NCBI GenBank assembly: GCA_041394405.1 | Contig: JAWKIF010000014.1 | Coordinates: forward strand, 98,988 to 162,987 | Direction: 5' to 3' | Source: Microthrix sp041394405 | GTDB lineage: Bacteria; Actinomycetota; Acidimicrobiia; Acidimicrobiales; Microtrichaceae | Length of the DNA stretch: 64,000 bases | Shown here: one piece after another, positions 1-7,920 of the stretch | Numbering within the stretch: the stretch's first letter is position 1 | Layout of the letters: every line of letters begins with the position of its first letter | The notes under the pieces: model-generated | What the model was told of the DNA's origin: nothing | The model's input: the letters and a program-made list of their open reading frames with translations, nothing else | Databases searched by the model: none | Program-made: the position numbers and the translations under genes

Positions 1-72
1 CTGGTCGAAGACCACCGATTCCAGATGAAGCAGGCGCCGACGCCACCCAAGAAGCGGTCCAACCGGCGCTGA
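1..72 (+). CDS. 3' end of an unidentified gene (partial)
   Basis: Frame 1 is open from the window edge to a TGA at 70-72. It encodes 23 residues ending in a basic, proline-containing tail (PTPPKKRSNRR). A short charged tail is typical of a real C-terminus, and the next gene converges on it from the other strand. The stretch is too short to assign a family, and chance openness cannot be excluded. The 48 bases between this stop and the modC stop show no clear terminator. Confidence 0.35.
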   Translation: MVEDHRFQMKQAPTPPKKRSNRR

Positions 73-120
73 GCGGCTCGCCATGGTGTGCCCAACCGGG
101 TGCGCCGGCGATCACTCGAC

Positions 121-1170
121 TCAAGCGGGGTAGCAAGTGATCTCGGTCGCCTTGAGACCGGCCCAGCGCTGTGCCCCTTCTGCCAGCTCCAGGTCGGCCG
201 CAGCGGCGGGCGTCACCTCGGCCACCAACGACGGGCCGCCGGCCAGGTGCACCCGCACCCGGTCGCCCAGCGTTTCCAGGCCGGCTACCCGAACCGGCCA
301 GCGGTTCCGAGCGCTGCCCTCCGGTTCGGCGCGGTGCAACGAGACCGCCGATGGCGCAACCGTCAGAAACACGGGGCCCCGCTGAGGCTCGGCGACGGTC
401 AGCGACGACCCTCCGGTCAGCTCCACGATGGTTCCCCGGGCCTCGCCCCGCAGCAGGTTGGTGCCCAGCAGATCTGCGACGAACCGTGAGGTTGGCCGAC
501 CCGTCACCTCCGCCAGGGTTCCGGCCTGTACCACGCCTCCTCCATCCAGCACGGCAACCCGGTCGGCCAGGGTCAGCGCATCCACCGCATCGTGGGTGAC
601 CAGCAGCACCGGGCCCTCGAACTCCGCCAGGTAGCGACGCAGGTCGGCCCGGATGCGGACCCGCGTCAGCGTGTCCAACGCGGCAAGCGGCTCGTCCAGC
701 AGCAGGGCCTGAGGCTCGATGGCCAAGGCCCGGGCCAGCGCCACACGTTGGGCCTGACCGCCCGACAGCGAGGCCGGTTTGAGGGCTGCGCACTGCCCCA
801 CGTCCACCCGATCCAACCACGGCTGGGCCAGCAGACGGGCCTGGCGGCGCCCGCGCCCGGAACACCTCACACCAAAAGCCACGTTGTCCAGGGCGCTGAG
901 GTGCGGGAACAGCAGGTACTCCTGGGCCACGGTGCCGAGGCGGCGGCGCTCCTGGGGGACGAGGGTGTGGGGTGGGCAGTCGAGCGTGAGCCCCCCCAGC
1001 GCCACCACGCCCGAATCGATCGGCAGCGAGCCGGCGATGCATGCCAGCAGGGTGCTCTTCCCGGCGCCGTTTGGGCCGATCACGGCGGTCACCTCGCCGG
1101 CGGGGGCGTCGAGGGCAACCTCCAGCCGGAAGTCGCCACGCTGAACCCCGAAGTCGACGTGCAGGCTCAT
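121..1170 (-). CDS. modC: Molybdate ABC transporter ATP-binding protein
   Basis: 349 aa cytoplasmic ATPase that would power molybdate (possibly tungstate) uptake through ModB. Visible motifs are Walker A GPNGAGKS near residue 32, a VAQEYLLFPHLSALDNV Q-loop region, the ABC signature LSGGQAQR near 135, Walker B ALLLDEPLAALD near 157 and the switch histidine in LLVTHDA. Residues from about 225 on form a TOBE-like, MOP-type C-terminus. The ATG overlaps the modB stop by 4 nt (ATGA), so translation is probably coupled. The frame stays open far upstream through modB, but the ATG at 1170 starts the canonical N-terminus. A related oxyanion such as sulfate is possible, but the ModA/ModB context favours molybdate. 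Confidence 0.88.
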   Translation of the reverse strand: MSLHVDFGVQRGDFRLEVALDAPAGEVTAVIGPNGAGKSTLLACIAGSLPIDSGVVALGGLTLDCPPHTLVPQERRRLGTVAQEYLLFPHLSALDNVAFGVRCSGRGRRQARLLAQPWLDRVDVGQCAALKPASLSGGQAQRVALARALAIEPQALLLDEPLAALDTLTRVRIRADLRRYLAEFEGPVLLVTHDAVDALTLADRVAVLDGGGVVQAGTLAEVTGRPTSRFVADLLGTNLLRGEARGTIVELTGGSSLTVAEPQRGPVFLTVAPSAVSLHRAEPEGSARNRWPVRVAGLETLGDRVRVHLAGGPSLVAEVTPAAAADLELAEGAQRWAGLKATEITCYPA

Positions 1171-1958
1171 GTGCGCACCAACCAGCGGTCGCGTAGGGCC
1201 ACCAGCACCGCGAACGACACCGCCAACATCACCAGGCTGAGCGCCACCGCAGCATCTCGATCGCTCTCCAGCGCCAGATACACCGCCAACGGCAGGGTGC
1301 GCGTGCGACCCTCGATGTTGCCGGCGAAGGTGATGGTGGCGCCGAACTCGCCCAGCGCTCGGGCCCAGGCCAGAACCGCCCCTGCCGCCAGCGAGGGGGC
1401 GACGAGCGGCAGCGTGACGCGACGAAACACCACGAACCGACCGGCGCCCAGGCCGGCGGCTGCGGTCTCGAAACGCTGGTCCATGCTGCGCAGCGCACCC
1501 TCGGCCGTGATCACGAAGAACGGCAGCGCCACAAACGTCTCGGCCATGACCGCACCCGGGGTCGAGAAGGTCAGCTGCACGCCCGCCACGTCGTAGAGCC
1601 AGCCGCCCAGCGGGCTGGAACGGCTGAACGCCGACAGCAGCGCCACACCACCCACCACCGGCGGCAGGACCATGGGCAACAGGACGAGCCCGCGGATGAA
1701 CGACCGGCCGGGGAGGTCGGCCCGGGCGAGCACCCAGGCCAGCGGCAGACCACAGACGGCAGCGAGGCCCGCCGCTGCGAGCGAGGTGACCAGCGACAGC
1801 CGAAGCGCCTCCGCCGCCTCGGCCGTGGTGAGATCGTCCACCAACGAGCCCCACGAGACCTCGGCCAGCAACCCAACGAGGGGGAGCGCCACAAAGGCCA
1901 GCGCGACGGCTGCCACCACCATCACGGCCGCGGGCGGGCGGCTTGTTCGCCGCCTCAC
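1167..1958 (-). CDS. modB: Molybdate ABC transporter permease
   Basis: 263 aa inner-membrane permease of the ModB/CysT type. An N-terminal hydrophobic segment (about residues 12-32) is followed by further membrane segments. The EAA-like loop GLGAGRFVVFRRVTLPLVAPSL lies in the second half, where ModC would dock. ALGEFGATITFAGNIEGRTRTLPLA near the C-terminus is strongly characteristic of ModB. It overlaps modA upstream and modC downstream by 4 nt each (ATGA), giving a tightly coupled modA-modB-modC operon. The length is slightly above the roughly 225-aa ModB norm because of the N-terminal extension. Confidence 0.9.
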   Translation of the reverse strand: MRRRTSRPPAAVMVVAAVALAFVALPLVGLLAEVSWGSLVDDLTTAEAAEALRLSLVTSLAAAGLAAVCGLPLAWVLARADLPGRSFIRGLVLLPMVLPPVVGGVALLSAFSRSSPLGGWLYDVAGVQLTFSTPGAVMAETFVALPFFVITAEGALRSMDQRFETAAAGLGAGRFVVFRRVTLPLVAPSLAAGAVLAWARALGEFGATITFAGNIEGRTRTLPLAVYLALESDRDAAVALSLVMLAVSFAVLVALRDRWLVRT

Positions 1959-2785
1959 GGTGGCGGAAGGAAGCCGGCGGCGGCCAGCGTGGTCGTTCCG
2001 GCCGGTCCCAGCACGAACGCCACGAACGCGTCGGCGGCGGCGGGGTTGGGCGAGGCGTCGAGGCGGGCTATCGGCACCGTGGCCACCACATTGTGCCGAT
2101 CCGAAATGGCCACCGTGCCGACGGCCCCGCCTGCGGCCCGGGCGTCGGTGACGTAGACCACGCCGGCGGCCGCGTCACCGTCTCGAACCGCGGCAAGCGT
2201 GGCCTTGGCGTTCTGGCCCCGTGTGACCTGGGCATCGGCAAGGCTCACGCCGGCGCTGTCGAGCACTTCCGCGGCGTAGCGCCCGCAGGGCGCGTCGGCG
2301 GCGCACAGTGACACCACCCCTGCATCGGCCAGATCCCCGACCTCCGTGATGCCCTCGGGGTTTCCGGGCTTGGTCACGATGATCAATTCGTTGCGGGCGG
2401 CAGCCTCGGCCTTCCCCGACAGCAGGTCCCCCTGCGCCAGCCTGGCCATGTTCGACTCGTCCGCAGCGGCAAACACGTCCACCGGGGCGCCATCGAGGAC
2501 CTGAGTGGCCAGGGACGAGGACGAGCCAAAGTTCAGCCGCACCTCCACTTCCGGATGGTCCGCCTCGAATTGGGCCGAAAGGTCGGTGAACGCACCCGTG
2601 AGCGAACTGGCCGCCGACACGGTGATCTCGCCGCTCACGTCGCCCTCCCTGTCGGCCGCGTGGCCGCCGTTGCCGCCGTCGCCGCATCCCACGGCGACCG
2701 TTGCCGCCACCACACCCGCCAGCGCAACGGCACCCCTGATCACCCGGGGTTCATGGTGCTTCACCATGGTCGGGATGCGTCGCAT
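1955..2785 (-). CDS. modA: Molybdate-binding periplasmic lipoprotein
   Basis: 276 aa substrate-binding lipoprotein of the ModA family. The N-terminus has basic residues, a hydrophobic stretch and a lipobox-like VAVGC around residue 30, so it should be a lipid-anchored extracytoplasmic receptor. Family motifs include ITVSAASSLTGAF at the start of the mature domain, FGSSSSLATQVLDGAPVDVFAAAD, and a C-terminal region on domain closure (GVVYVTDA). The first gene of modABC, it overlaps modB by 4 nt. The start at 2785 is chosen because a TACGAT hexamer lies 7 nt before it, suggesting a leaderless transcript. An ATG at 2767 is the alternative. The open frame extends upstream without homology. Confidence 0.88.
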   Translation of the reverse strand: MRRIPTMVKHHEPRVIRGAVALAGVVAATVAVGCGDGGNGGHAADREGDVSGEITVSAASSLTGAFTDLSAQFEADHPEVEVRLNFGSSSSLATQVLDGAPVDVFAAADESNMARLAQGDLLSGKAEAAARNELIIVTKPGNPEGITEVGDLADAGVVSLCAADAPCGRYAAEVLDSAGVSLADAQVTRGQNAKATLAAVRDGDAAAGVVYVTDARAAGGAVGTVAISDRHNVVATVPIARLDASPNPAAADAFVAFVLGPAGTTTLAAAGFLPPP

Positions 2786-2792
2786 GGAACCA

Positions 2793-2798
2793 ATCGTA
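2793..2798 (-). promoter_or_regulatory. Putative -10 element of the modABC operon
   Basis: On the minus strand TACGAT lies 7 nt before the modA ATG. The spacing is that of a leaderless transcript whose 5' end is the start codon. No recognisable -35 hexamer was found. Confidence 0.5.
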
Positions 2799-2922
2799 CG
2801 GCGCCCGGCGTTTCTCCCGGCTCTGGCCGGAAGCCGGGGCAACCGGGCTCGGGGCGGTCGGCTGACGACGCCTATGCTGAACCGTTCCCCCATCCACCAC
2901 GTCTCCCCCCTGGAGTGCTCCG

Positions 2923-3291
2923 ATGTCGAAGCCCGAGAACCCAGCAACCGTTCGAGACTGCCTGCAGCTGGCGCACGGCGTCGCACCGTCCGAGCTGGAC
3001 CACATCGTCGACCTGTGGCACCGCCTGGACCAGCGGTTGTTGTCGTTCCCTCAGGAGGCCGTCGAGCTGCGGCTGTCCATCAAGGAGCGCGATACCCCCA
3101 GCCAACACACCACGCTGGAGGCATGGATCGCCCGCCGCGACCCCCTCGTGGCCACCTCCAATCGGGAGGGCTACGACGCCGCCCTCACCGAGGTTCGAGA
3201 CGACCTGATTCGTCAGATCACCGACATGAAGAACCGGTCCGAGCCTCGCAAGGATCGCCGGCTGCGCGAACGCCCCGAGCCCAACGCCTAG
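2923..3291 (+). CDS. Small HPF/S30EA-like protein
   Basis: 122 aa soluble acidic/basic protein without signal peptide. The central part (VELRLSIKERDT, then EAWIA, then AALTEVRDDLIRQITDMKNRS) has the beta-beta-alpha pattern of ribosome hibernation (HPF/RaiA, S30EA) domains, in which the final helix ends in basic residues. If so, it would bind 30S subunits in stationary phase. The resemblance is by eye and moderate; a stand-alone hypothetical protein is the alternative. A TATGCT hexamer at about 2873-2878 and a purine-rich TGGAG before the ATG support a short-leader promoter and this start. It is divergent from modA. Confidence 0.6.
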   Translation: MSKPENPATVRDCLQLAHGVAPSELDHIVDLWHRLDQRLLSFPQEAVELRLSIKERDTPSQHTTLEAWIARRDPLVATSNREGYDAALTEVRDDLIRQITDMKNRSEPRKDRRLRERPEPNA

Positions 3292-3298
3292 CCCAAAC

Positions 3299-3422
3299 CG
3301 GCGCACCACCGGAACTCGGGTCACCAACCGTCGCCCCAGCACCAGAATCAGACCCCACTTCGGCGCACCACCGGAACTCGGGTCACCAACCGTCGCTCCA
3401 GCACCAGAATCAGACCCCAGTT
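3299..3422. repeat. Two tandem 62-bp repeats (array A)
   Basis: Two direct copies of a 62-bp unit, 3299-3360 and 3361-3422, differ at only two positions (C/T at unit position 37 and C/G at 60). A third copy begins (CGGCGC) and then diverges. The array lies between two genes' stops (the HPF-like gene and the aldehyde dehydrogenase). There are no spacers, so it is not a CRISPR. The unit is homologous in inverted orientation to the array at 26056-26232. Confidence 0.9.
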
Positions 3423-3444
3423 CGGCGCGACGCAGCTGACCCGG

Positions 3445-4872
3445 TCAGCGGGCGATGACCACCATCCGCTCCTCGGTCATCTCCCGCACGGCCCACGCCG
3501 GGCCCTCCTTGGTGTTGCCCGAGTCGCGGATGCCCCCGTAGGGCATCTGGTCGCTTCGATAGGTGGGCACCTCGTTCACGCAGACGCCGCCGTAGTCCAA
3601 GCGGTGCGCCGCCTCGATACCCAGCGACAGATCGTTGGTGAAGATCCCGGCCTGCAGCCCGTAGCGCGTGTCGTTGGCCGAGTCGAAGGCCCGGTTCACG
3701 TCTCGGTAGGTCGCCACCCCCACGACGGGACCGAACACCTCGGTGCGGCACACGGCCATGTCGTCGTTCACGTCGGCTAGCACCGTGGGCGTCAGGAGCC
3801 CCTCCGCGGTGCGGTCGCCTCCGATGACGGCACGGGCCCCGGCGTCGAGCGCGTCGGTCACCGTGCCCACCACCCGCTCGGTTTCACCGGCGTCGATGAG
3901 GGCGCTGACGTTGGTGGCGGTCTCGGCCGGGTCGCCCACCACCAGCTGGGCCACCTCCGCCTCGAACGCATCGAGGAACTCGTCCGCCACATCGGCGTGC
4001 ACGTAGACCCGCTGTACCGAGATGCAGGTCTGGCCGGAGTAGCCGTAGCCGCCGACGGTGATCTTCTTGGCCGCTGAGGCCACGTCGGCGTCGCGGTGCA
4101 CGATCACCGGGGCGTTGTTGCCGAGCTCCAGCCCCACCCGCTTGCGTGGTGCCTTCGCCCGAATGCCCCAACCCACCTCGGGCGAACCCGTGAAGGTGAT
4201 GGCCGCCACGTCCTCGTGCGTGACCAGTGCGGCGGCCACCGAACCCGGCACGGTCACCACGTTCAGCCAGCCTGGTGGCAGGCCCGCGTCCTCCTCCAGC
4301 ATCGAGGCCAACAGCAGCGCAGTGAGCGGGGTGGACGAGGCCGGCTTCAACACCACCGGACACCCGGCGGCGATGGCCGGCGCCACCTTGTGGGCCACCA
4401 GGTTGAGCGGGAAGTTGAACGGCGAGATGGCGCCCACCACCCCAATCGGCACCCGCAGCGTGAAACCCAACTTGCCCATGCCCGCCGACGAGGCCTCCAT
4501 GGGAATCACCTCGCCGGTGAGGGATCGTGCCGCTGCGGCAGAGAAGCGGAACGTGTCCACCGCACGCGCCGCCTCCACCCGGGCAGTGGCGATGGGTTTG
4601 GCCGCCTCCCCGCTGATCGACTGGGCGAATTCCTCGTGTCGGTCTGCCAACGCCAACGCGGCTCGGTCGAGGATCGCGGCCCGCTCATGGGCCGGGGGCG
4701 CACCACCCTGGTGGCGCGCCACGGCGGCGGCCACGGCGTTGGCGACGTCCTCCGCAGTGCCCCTGGGCACCCGCCCCAGCTCGCGGCCGTCGAACGGCGA
4801 GTTGACCGGGGTGTGTTCGGCGCCGTCCACGGCGGCCCCGTCGATCCGCATCGGTGTCACGTCCGTGCCCAT
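3445..4872 (-). CDS. NAD(P)-dependent aldehyde dehydrogenase
   Basis: 475 aa, normal length for the ALDH superfamily. The Rossmann-domain motif PFNFPLNLVAHKVAPAIAAG leads to KPASSTPLTA. The general base glutamate is in LELGNNAPV and the catalytic cysteine in SGQTCIS. EVFGPVV and the C-terminal bridging region follow. Sequence style (GYGYSGQTCISVQRV, then RDSGNTKEGPAWAVREMTEERMVV at the end) resembles the lactaldehyde / phosphonoacetaldehyde / NADP-glyceraldehyde-3-phosphate branch more than classic succinate-semialdehyde dehydrogenases. The exact substrate is therefore open. Its place at the edge of the polyamine region suggests oxidation of an amine-derived aldehyde such as succinate semialdehyde. 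Purine-rich AGGGGGC precedes the ATG. Confidence 0.85.
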   Translation of the reverse strand: MGTDVTPMRIDGAAVDGAEHTPVNSPFDGRELGRVPRGTAEDVANAVAAAVARHQGGAPPAHERAAILDRAALALADRHEEFAQSISGEAAKPIATARVEAARAVDTFRFSAAAARSLTGEVIPMEASSAGMGKLGFTLRVPIGVVGAISPFNFPLNLVAHKVAPAIAAGCPVVLKPASSTPLTALLLASMLEEDAGLPPGWLNVVTVPGSVAAALVTHEDVAAITFTGSPEVGWGIRAKAPRKRVGLELGNNAPVIVHRDADVASAAKKITVGGYGYSGQTCISVQRVYVHADVADEFLDAFEAEVAQLVVGDPAETATNVSALIDAGETERVVGTVTDALDAGARAVIGGDRTAEGLLTPTVLADVNDDMAVCRTEVFGPVVGVATYRDVNRAFDSANDTRYGLQAGIFTNDLSLGIEAAHRLDYGGVCVNEVPTYRSDQMPYGGIRDSGNTKEGPAWAVREMTEERMVVIAR

Positions 4873-4911
4873 GATGGGCCCCCTGTTGGTGTGTTCGTTG
4901 GATGGCTGTTT

Positions 4912-4955
4912 GAGCTGGTGGCTGTGCGAGCTGGTCGCTGTGCGAGCTGGTGGTC
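4912..4955. repeat. Short 16-bp tandem repeat
   Basis: About 2.6 copies of GAGCTGGTGGCTGTGC sit between the two aldehyde dehydrogenase genes, immediately upstream of the start of the downstream one. The copies differ by one base. No function is evident. Confidence 0.7.
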
Positions 4956-4978
4956 GGCCTCAATCATGGCCGTGCCGA

Positions 4979-6547
4979 TCAGGTGTGCGTGGGAAATCCC
5001 AGGTCGGGGCCCCTCGTTGCCGGATCGGCCCAGCGGGTGGTGATGACCTTGTTGCGGGTGTAGAAGGCCACGCCCTCGGGGCCGTACACGTGGGTGTCGC
5101 CGAAGAGCGACTCCCCCCACCCGCCGAAGGAGTGGTAGGCGACGGGTACCGGGATGGCCACGTTCACGCCAACCATCCCGGCCTCCACCTCACCGGCGAA
5201 CCGGCGGGCCGCCCCGCCGTCCCGGGTGAAGATGGCCACGCCGTTGCCGTAGGGGTTGGTGTTCACCAGGTCGACGGCCTCCTCGTAGCTGTCGACCCGG
5301 ACGACGCACAGCACCGGGCCGAATACCTCGTCGGTATACACCGACATGTCCGTCGCCACCCCGTCGATCAGCGTGGGGCCCATCCAGAATCCGTCGGGGG
5401 CACCCTCCACCTTCAGGCCTCGCCCATCCACCACCAGCGTGGCCCCGTCGCCCTCGGCGGCGTCGACGTAACCGCGTACGCGGTCGCGATGGGCTGCGGT
5501 CACCAGCGGCCCCATCTCCGAGGCGTCGTCGCACCCGGGGCCCACCGTGATGTCTCGGGTGCGTTCCGCGATGGCCGCCACCAGGTCGTCGCCCACCGGG
5601 TCGACGGCGACCACCACCGATACCGCCATGCAGCGCTCCCCCGCCGAGCCGTATCCGGCGCTCACGGCAGCGTCGGCCACGGCCTCCAGGTCGGCGTCGG
5701 GCAGGACGATCATGTGGTTCTTCGCACCGCCCAGCGCCTGCACCCGCATGCCTGTCACCGAGGCCGCCTCGTACACGTGGCGGGCAATGGGCGTGGATCC
5801 CACGAACGACACGGCATCCACCCCGGGGTGACCCAGCAGTGCGTTCACCACCTCGGCATCGCCGTGCAGCACGCTGAACACGCCGGCGGGAAGCCCAGCC
5901 TCGGCCCAACACTCGGCCAGGATCATGGAGGCGCCGGGGTCGCGTTCTGACGGCTTCAGGATGAACGAGTTGCCACACGCAACGGCCACCGGGCACATCC
6001 ACAACGGAACCATGCCGGGGAAGTTGAACGGCGTGATGCCCACCGTCACCCCAACGCTTTGGCGGATGGTGGTGACGTCGACGTCGGTGGAGGCCCCCTC
6101 GGTGAACCCGCCCGTCAGCAACGAGGGGATGCCGCAGGCGAACTCGACGACCTCCAGGCCGCGCTGCAACTCGCCGGCGGCATCGGAGCGGACCTTGCCA
6201 TGCTGCGAGCTGATCACCGCCGCCAGGTCATCGGCCCGCCGCTTCAGCGCGTCTCGAAACCCGAACATCACGGCGCTGCGCTTGGACAGCGACGTGTGGC
6301 GCCACGAGGCATGAGCCGTGCGGGCAGCCGCGACCACGGCATCAACGTCCTGGGTGGATGCCAGCCGCACGTGGGAGGCCACCTCACCACGGGCCGGATC
6401 GAACACGTCGCCGAGGCGGTCACCGGTGCCCGCCCAGCGGGAGTCCTCAAGCCAGTGGTCGATCACGGGAAGCGTTGAGGCGGTCTCGCTCAGGACGGGT
6501 TCGTTCACGGCAGAAGGCTCCATTGACGACTCTGGCTGGATATGCAT
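4979..6547 (-). CDS. mmsA: CoA-acylating (methyl)malonate-semialdehyde dehydrogenase
   Basis: 522 aa ALDH-superfamily enzyme of the MmsA/IolA type. It converts malonate or methylmalonate semialdehyde with CoA and NAD to acetyl- or propionyl-CoA and CO2. Diagnostic motifs: ITPFNFPGMVPLWMCPVA, LKPSERDPGASM, FVGSTPIARHVYEAA, ALGGAKNHM (asparagine instead of the usual catalytic glutamate, as in MmsA) and the nucleophile in GERCMAVSV. It ends with the conserved GESLFGDTHVYGPEGVAFYTRNKV. Upstream of another ALDH gene, 106 bp away. In this context it could finish beta-alanine or 1,3-diaminopropane breakdown after an omega-transaminase, as well as valine or inositol catabolism. An internal ATG at residue 9 is a possible alternative start. 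Confidence 0.92.
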   Translation of the reverse strand: MHIQPESSMEPSAVNEPVLSETASTLPVIDHWLEDSRWAGTGDRLGDVFDPARGEVASHVRLASTQDVDAVVAAARTAHASWRHTSLSKRSAVMFGFRDALKRRADDLAAVISSQHGKVRSDAAGELQRGLEVVEFACGIPSLLTGGFTEGASTDVDVTTIRQSVGVTVGITPFNFPGMVPLWMCPVAVACGNSFILKPSERDPGASMILAECWAEAGLPAGVFSVLHGDAEVVNALLGHPGVDAVSFVGSTPIARHVYEAASVTGMRVQALGGAKNHMIVLPDADLEAVADAAVSAGYGSAGERCMAVSVVVAVDPVGDDLVAAIAERTRDITVGPGCDDASEMGPLVTAAHRDRVRGYVDAAEGDGATLVVDGRGLKVEGAPDGFWMGPTLIDGVATDMSVYTDEVFGPVLCVVRVDSYEEAVDLVNTNPYGNGVAIFTRDGGAARRFAGEVEAGMVGVNVAIPVPVAYHSFGGWGESLFGDTHVYGPEGVAFYTRNKVITTRWADPATRGPDLGFPTHT

Positions 6548-6617
6548 CCTGCCACGCAGTTCGGTTGCCCTGCGCCGCTTCGGGCAGCTTTTCGTTCGCC
6601 GAACGTGGCCGTGGCGC

Positions 6618-6623
6618 TAGATT
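6618..6623 (+). promoter_or_regulatory. Putative -10 element of the FAD oxidase gene
   Basis: TAGATT lies 7 nt before the GTG start at 6631, a leaderless arrangement. Confidence 0.45.
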
Positions 6624-6630
6624 TCGCTGC

Positions 6631-7920
6631 GTGCCCGCCCTGCTCTCGTCCACCTACGCCGAAGCGGGACTGTGGCAATCGCAGGCGGCGCCGCCCACAT
6701 CGTCCCCCGGCGACCTCCCGACGTCGGTGGACGTGGCCGTCGTGGGAGCCGGGTTGTGCGGCCTCGCAGCGGCCGACACCCTGGCCGCTGCCGGACGTTC
6801 CGTGTTGGTGTTGGACCGCGAGCCGCTGGGTTGGGGCGCCTCCAGCCGCAACGGCGGGATGGTGATCCCCGAGTTGAAGGCGGGCCCCAGCGAGCTGCAA
6901 CGTCACTACGGCGACCTCGGGGCCCGGCTCTATTCCGAGGCCAACGAGGCGTTCGACTTCGTGGAGGCCACCGTCGCCGGTGACGACGGCCGGGGCGGCG
7001 TCGAGTGCGACTACGCCCGCAGCGGACAGCTGTACCTGGCCCACTCCCTCTCTCACGTGGCCGAGCTCCGCCAGCAGGCCGCCGAGCACGCAGCGCTCGG
7101 CGAGCCGGTGCGCTTTGTGTCCAAGGCCCGGCTGGACGAGGAGATCGGCAGTTCGGCCTTTCACGGCGGCGTGGTCTTCGAACGCACCGGCGGGCTGCAT
7201 CCGGCGCGGTTCCATGCCGGGCTGGCCTCGCGGGCCATGGCGGCCGGTGCGCAGGTGGTGGACCGCACGGGGGTGGTCGGGCTGTCGCGGCGCCGGGGCC
7301 GGCACCGGGTGGCAACCACCCGCGGCACCGTCGAGGCCTCCGACGTGGTGGTGGCCACCAACGCCTACGCCGACGCGGCCACCCCGACGCTGCAACGCAA
7401 GGTGCTGCCCGTGGGCAGCTACATCATCGCCACCGAGGTGCTCGATCCCGCCCTGGCGCAGCGGGTCAGCCCAACGGGCCGAATGATGGTCGACACCAAG
7501 AACTTCTTGTTCTACTGGCGCCTGACACCGGACGGGCGCATGGCGTTCGGGGGGCGGCGCAGCCTCGACCCGGTGGACGTGCCCGAGGCCCGGGACTTCC
7601 TGTACGACTCGATGCTGGCCATCCACCCCCAGTTGGCGGGCACCGCGGTGGAATACGCCTGGGGCGGCAACGTGGCCCTCACGCTCGATCGCCTGCCCCA
7701 CGTCGGCCGCATCGACGGCGCCTGGTACGCAACGGGCTGTAACGGCAGCGGCGTGGCCATGAACACCTGGCTGGGCCATCGGCTGGGCCTGGTGCTTACG
7801 GGCGACGCGCCGCCCCCGGCGCTGGCCGAGCTGAGACACCGCCGCCTGCCCATGTCGTCGTGGCGCCACGCCTACCTGCCGCTGGTCAGCCGTTGGTTTG
7901 CGTTCCAGGACCGCCGGTAG
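6631..7920 (+). CDS. FAD-dependent amine oxidase (gamma-glutamylputrescine oxidase-like)
   Basis: 429 aa DAO-family flavoprotein. The FAD-binding Rossmann motif VAVVGAGLCGLAAADTLAAAG is near residue 33, followed by the acidic strand end VLVLDRE and WGASSRNGGM, the segment typical of PuuB/OrdL oxidases. The C-terminal FAD-contact region (YAWGGNVALTLDRLPHVG, ATGCNGSGVAM) is intact. The GTG start at 6631 is chosen because TAGATT is 7 nt upstream; the frame is open further upstream but overlaps mmsA. Given agmatine, putrescine and polyamine-transport genes nearby, oxidation of a polyamine or its glutamyl conjugate is likely. No glutamylputrescine synthetase (PuuA) is in the window, so free amines are equally possible. 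Its 3' end overlaps the convergent aguB by 35 bp. Confidence 0.82.
   Translation: MPALLSSTYAEAGLWQSQAAPPTSSPGDLPTSVDVAVVGAGLCGLAAADTLAAAGRSVLVLDREPLGWGASSRNGGMVIPELKAGPSELQRHYGDLGARLYSEANEAFDFVEATVAGDDGRGGVECDYARSGQLYLAHSLSHVAELRQQAAEHAALGEPVRFVSKARLDEEIGSSAFHGGVVFERTGGLHPARFHAGLASRAMAAGAQVVDRTGVVGLSRRRGRHRVATTRGTVEASDVVVATNAYADAATPTLQRKVLPVGSYIIATEVLDPALAQRVSPTGRMMVDTKNFLFYWRLTPDGRMAFGGRRSLDPVDVPEARDFLYDSMLAIHPQLAGTAVEYAWGGNVALTLDRLPHVGRIDGAWYATGCNGSGVAMNTWLGHRLGLVLTGDAPPPALAELRHRRLPMSSWRHAYLPLVSRWFAFQDRR

Noticed and set aside
121..1854. 577-codon open frame suggesting a ModB-ModC fusion
   Set aside because: The upstream part is an Arg/Gly/Pro-rich read-through of modB in the wrong frame. 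The canonical ModC N-terminus begins at 1170, overlapping the modB stop by 4 nt.
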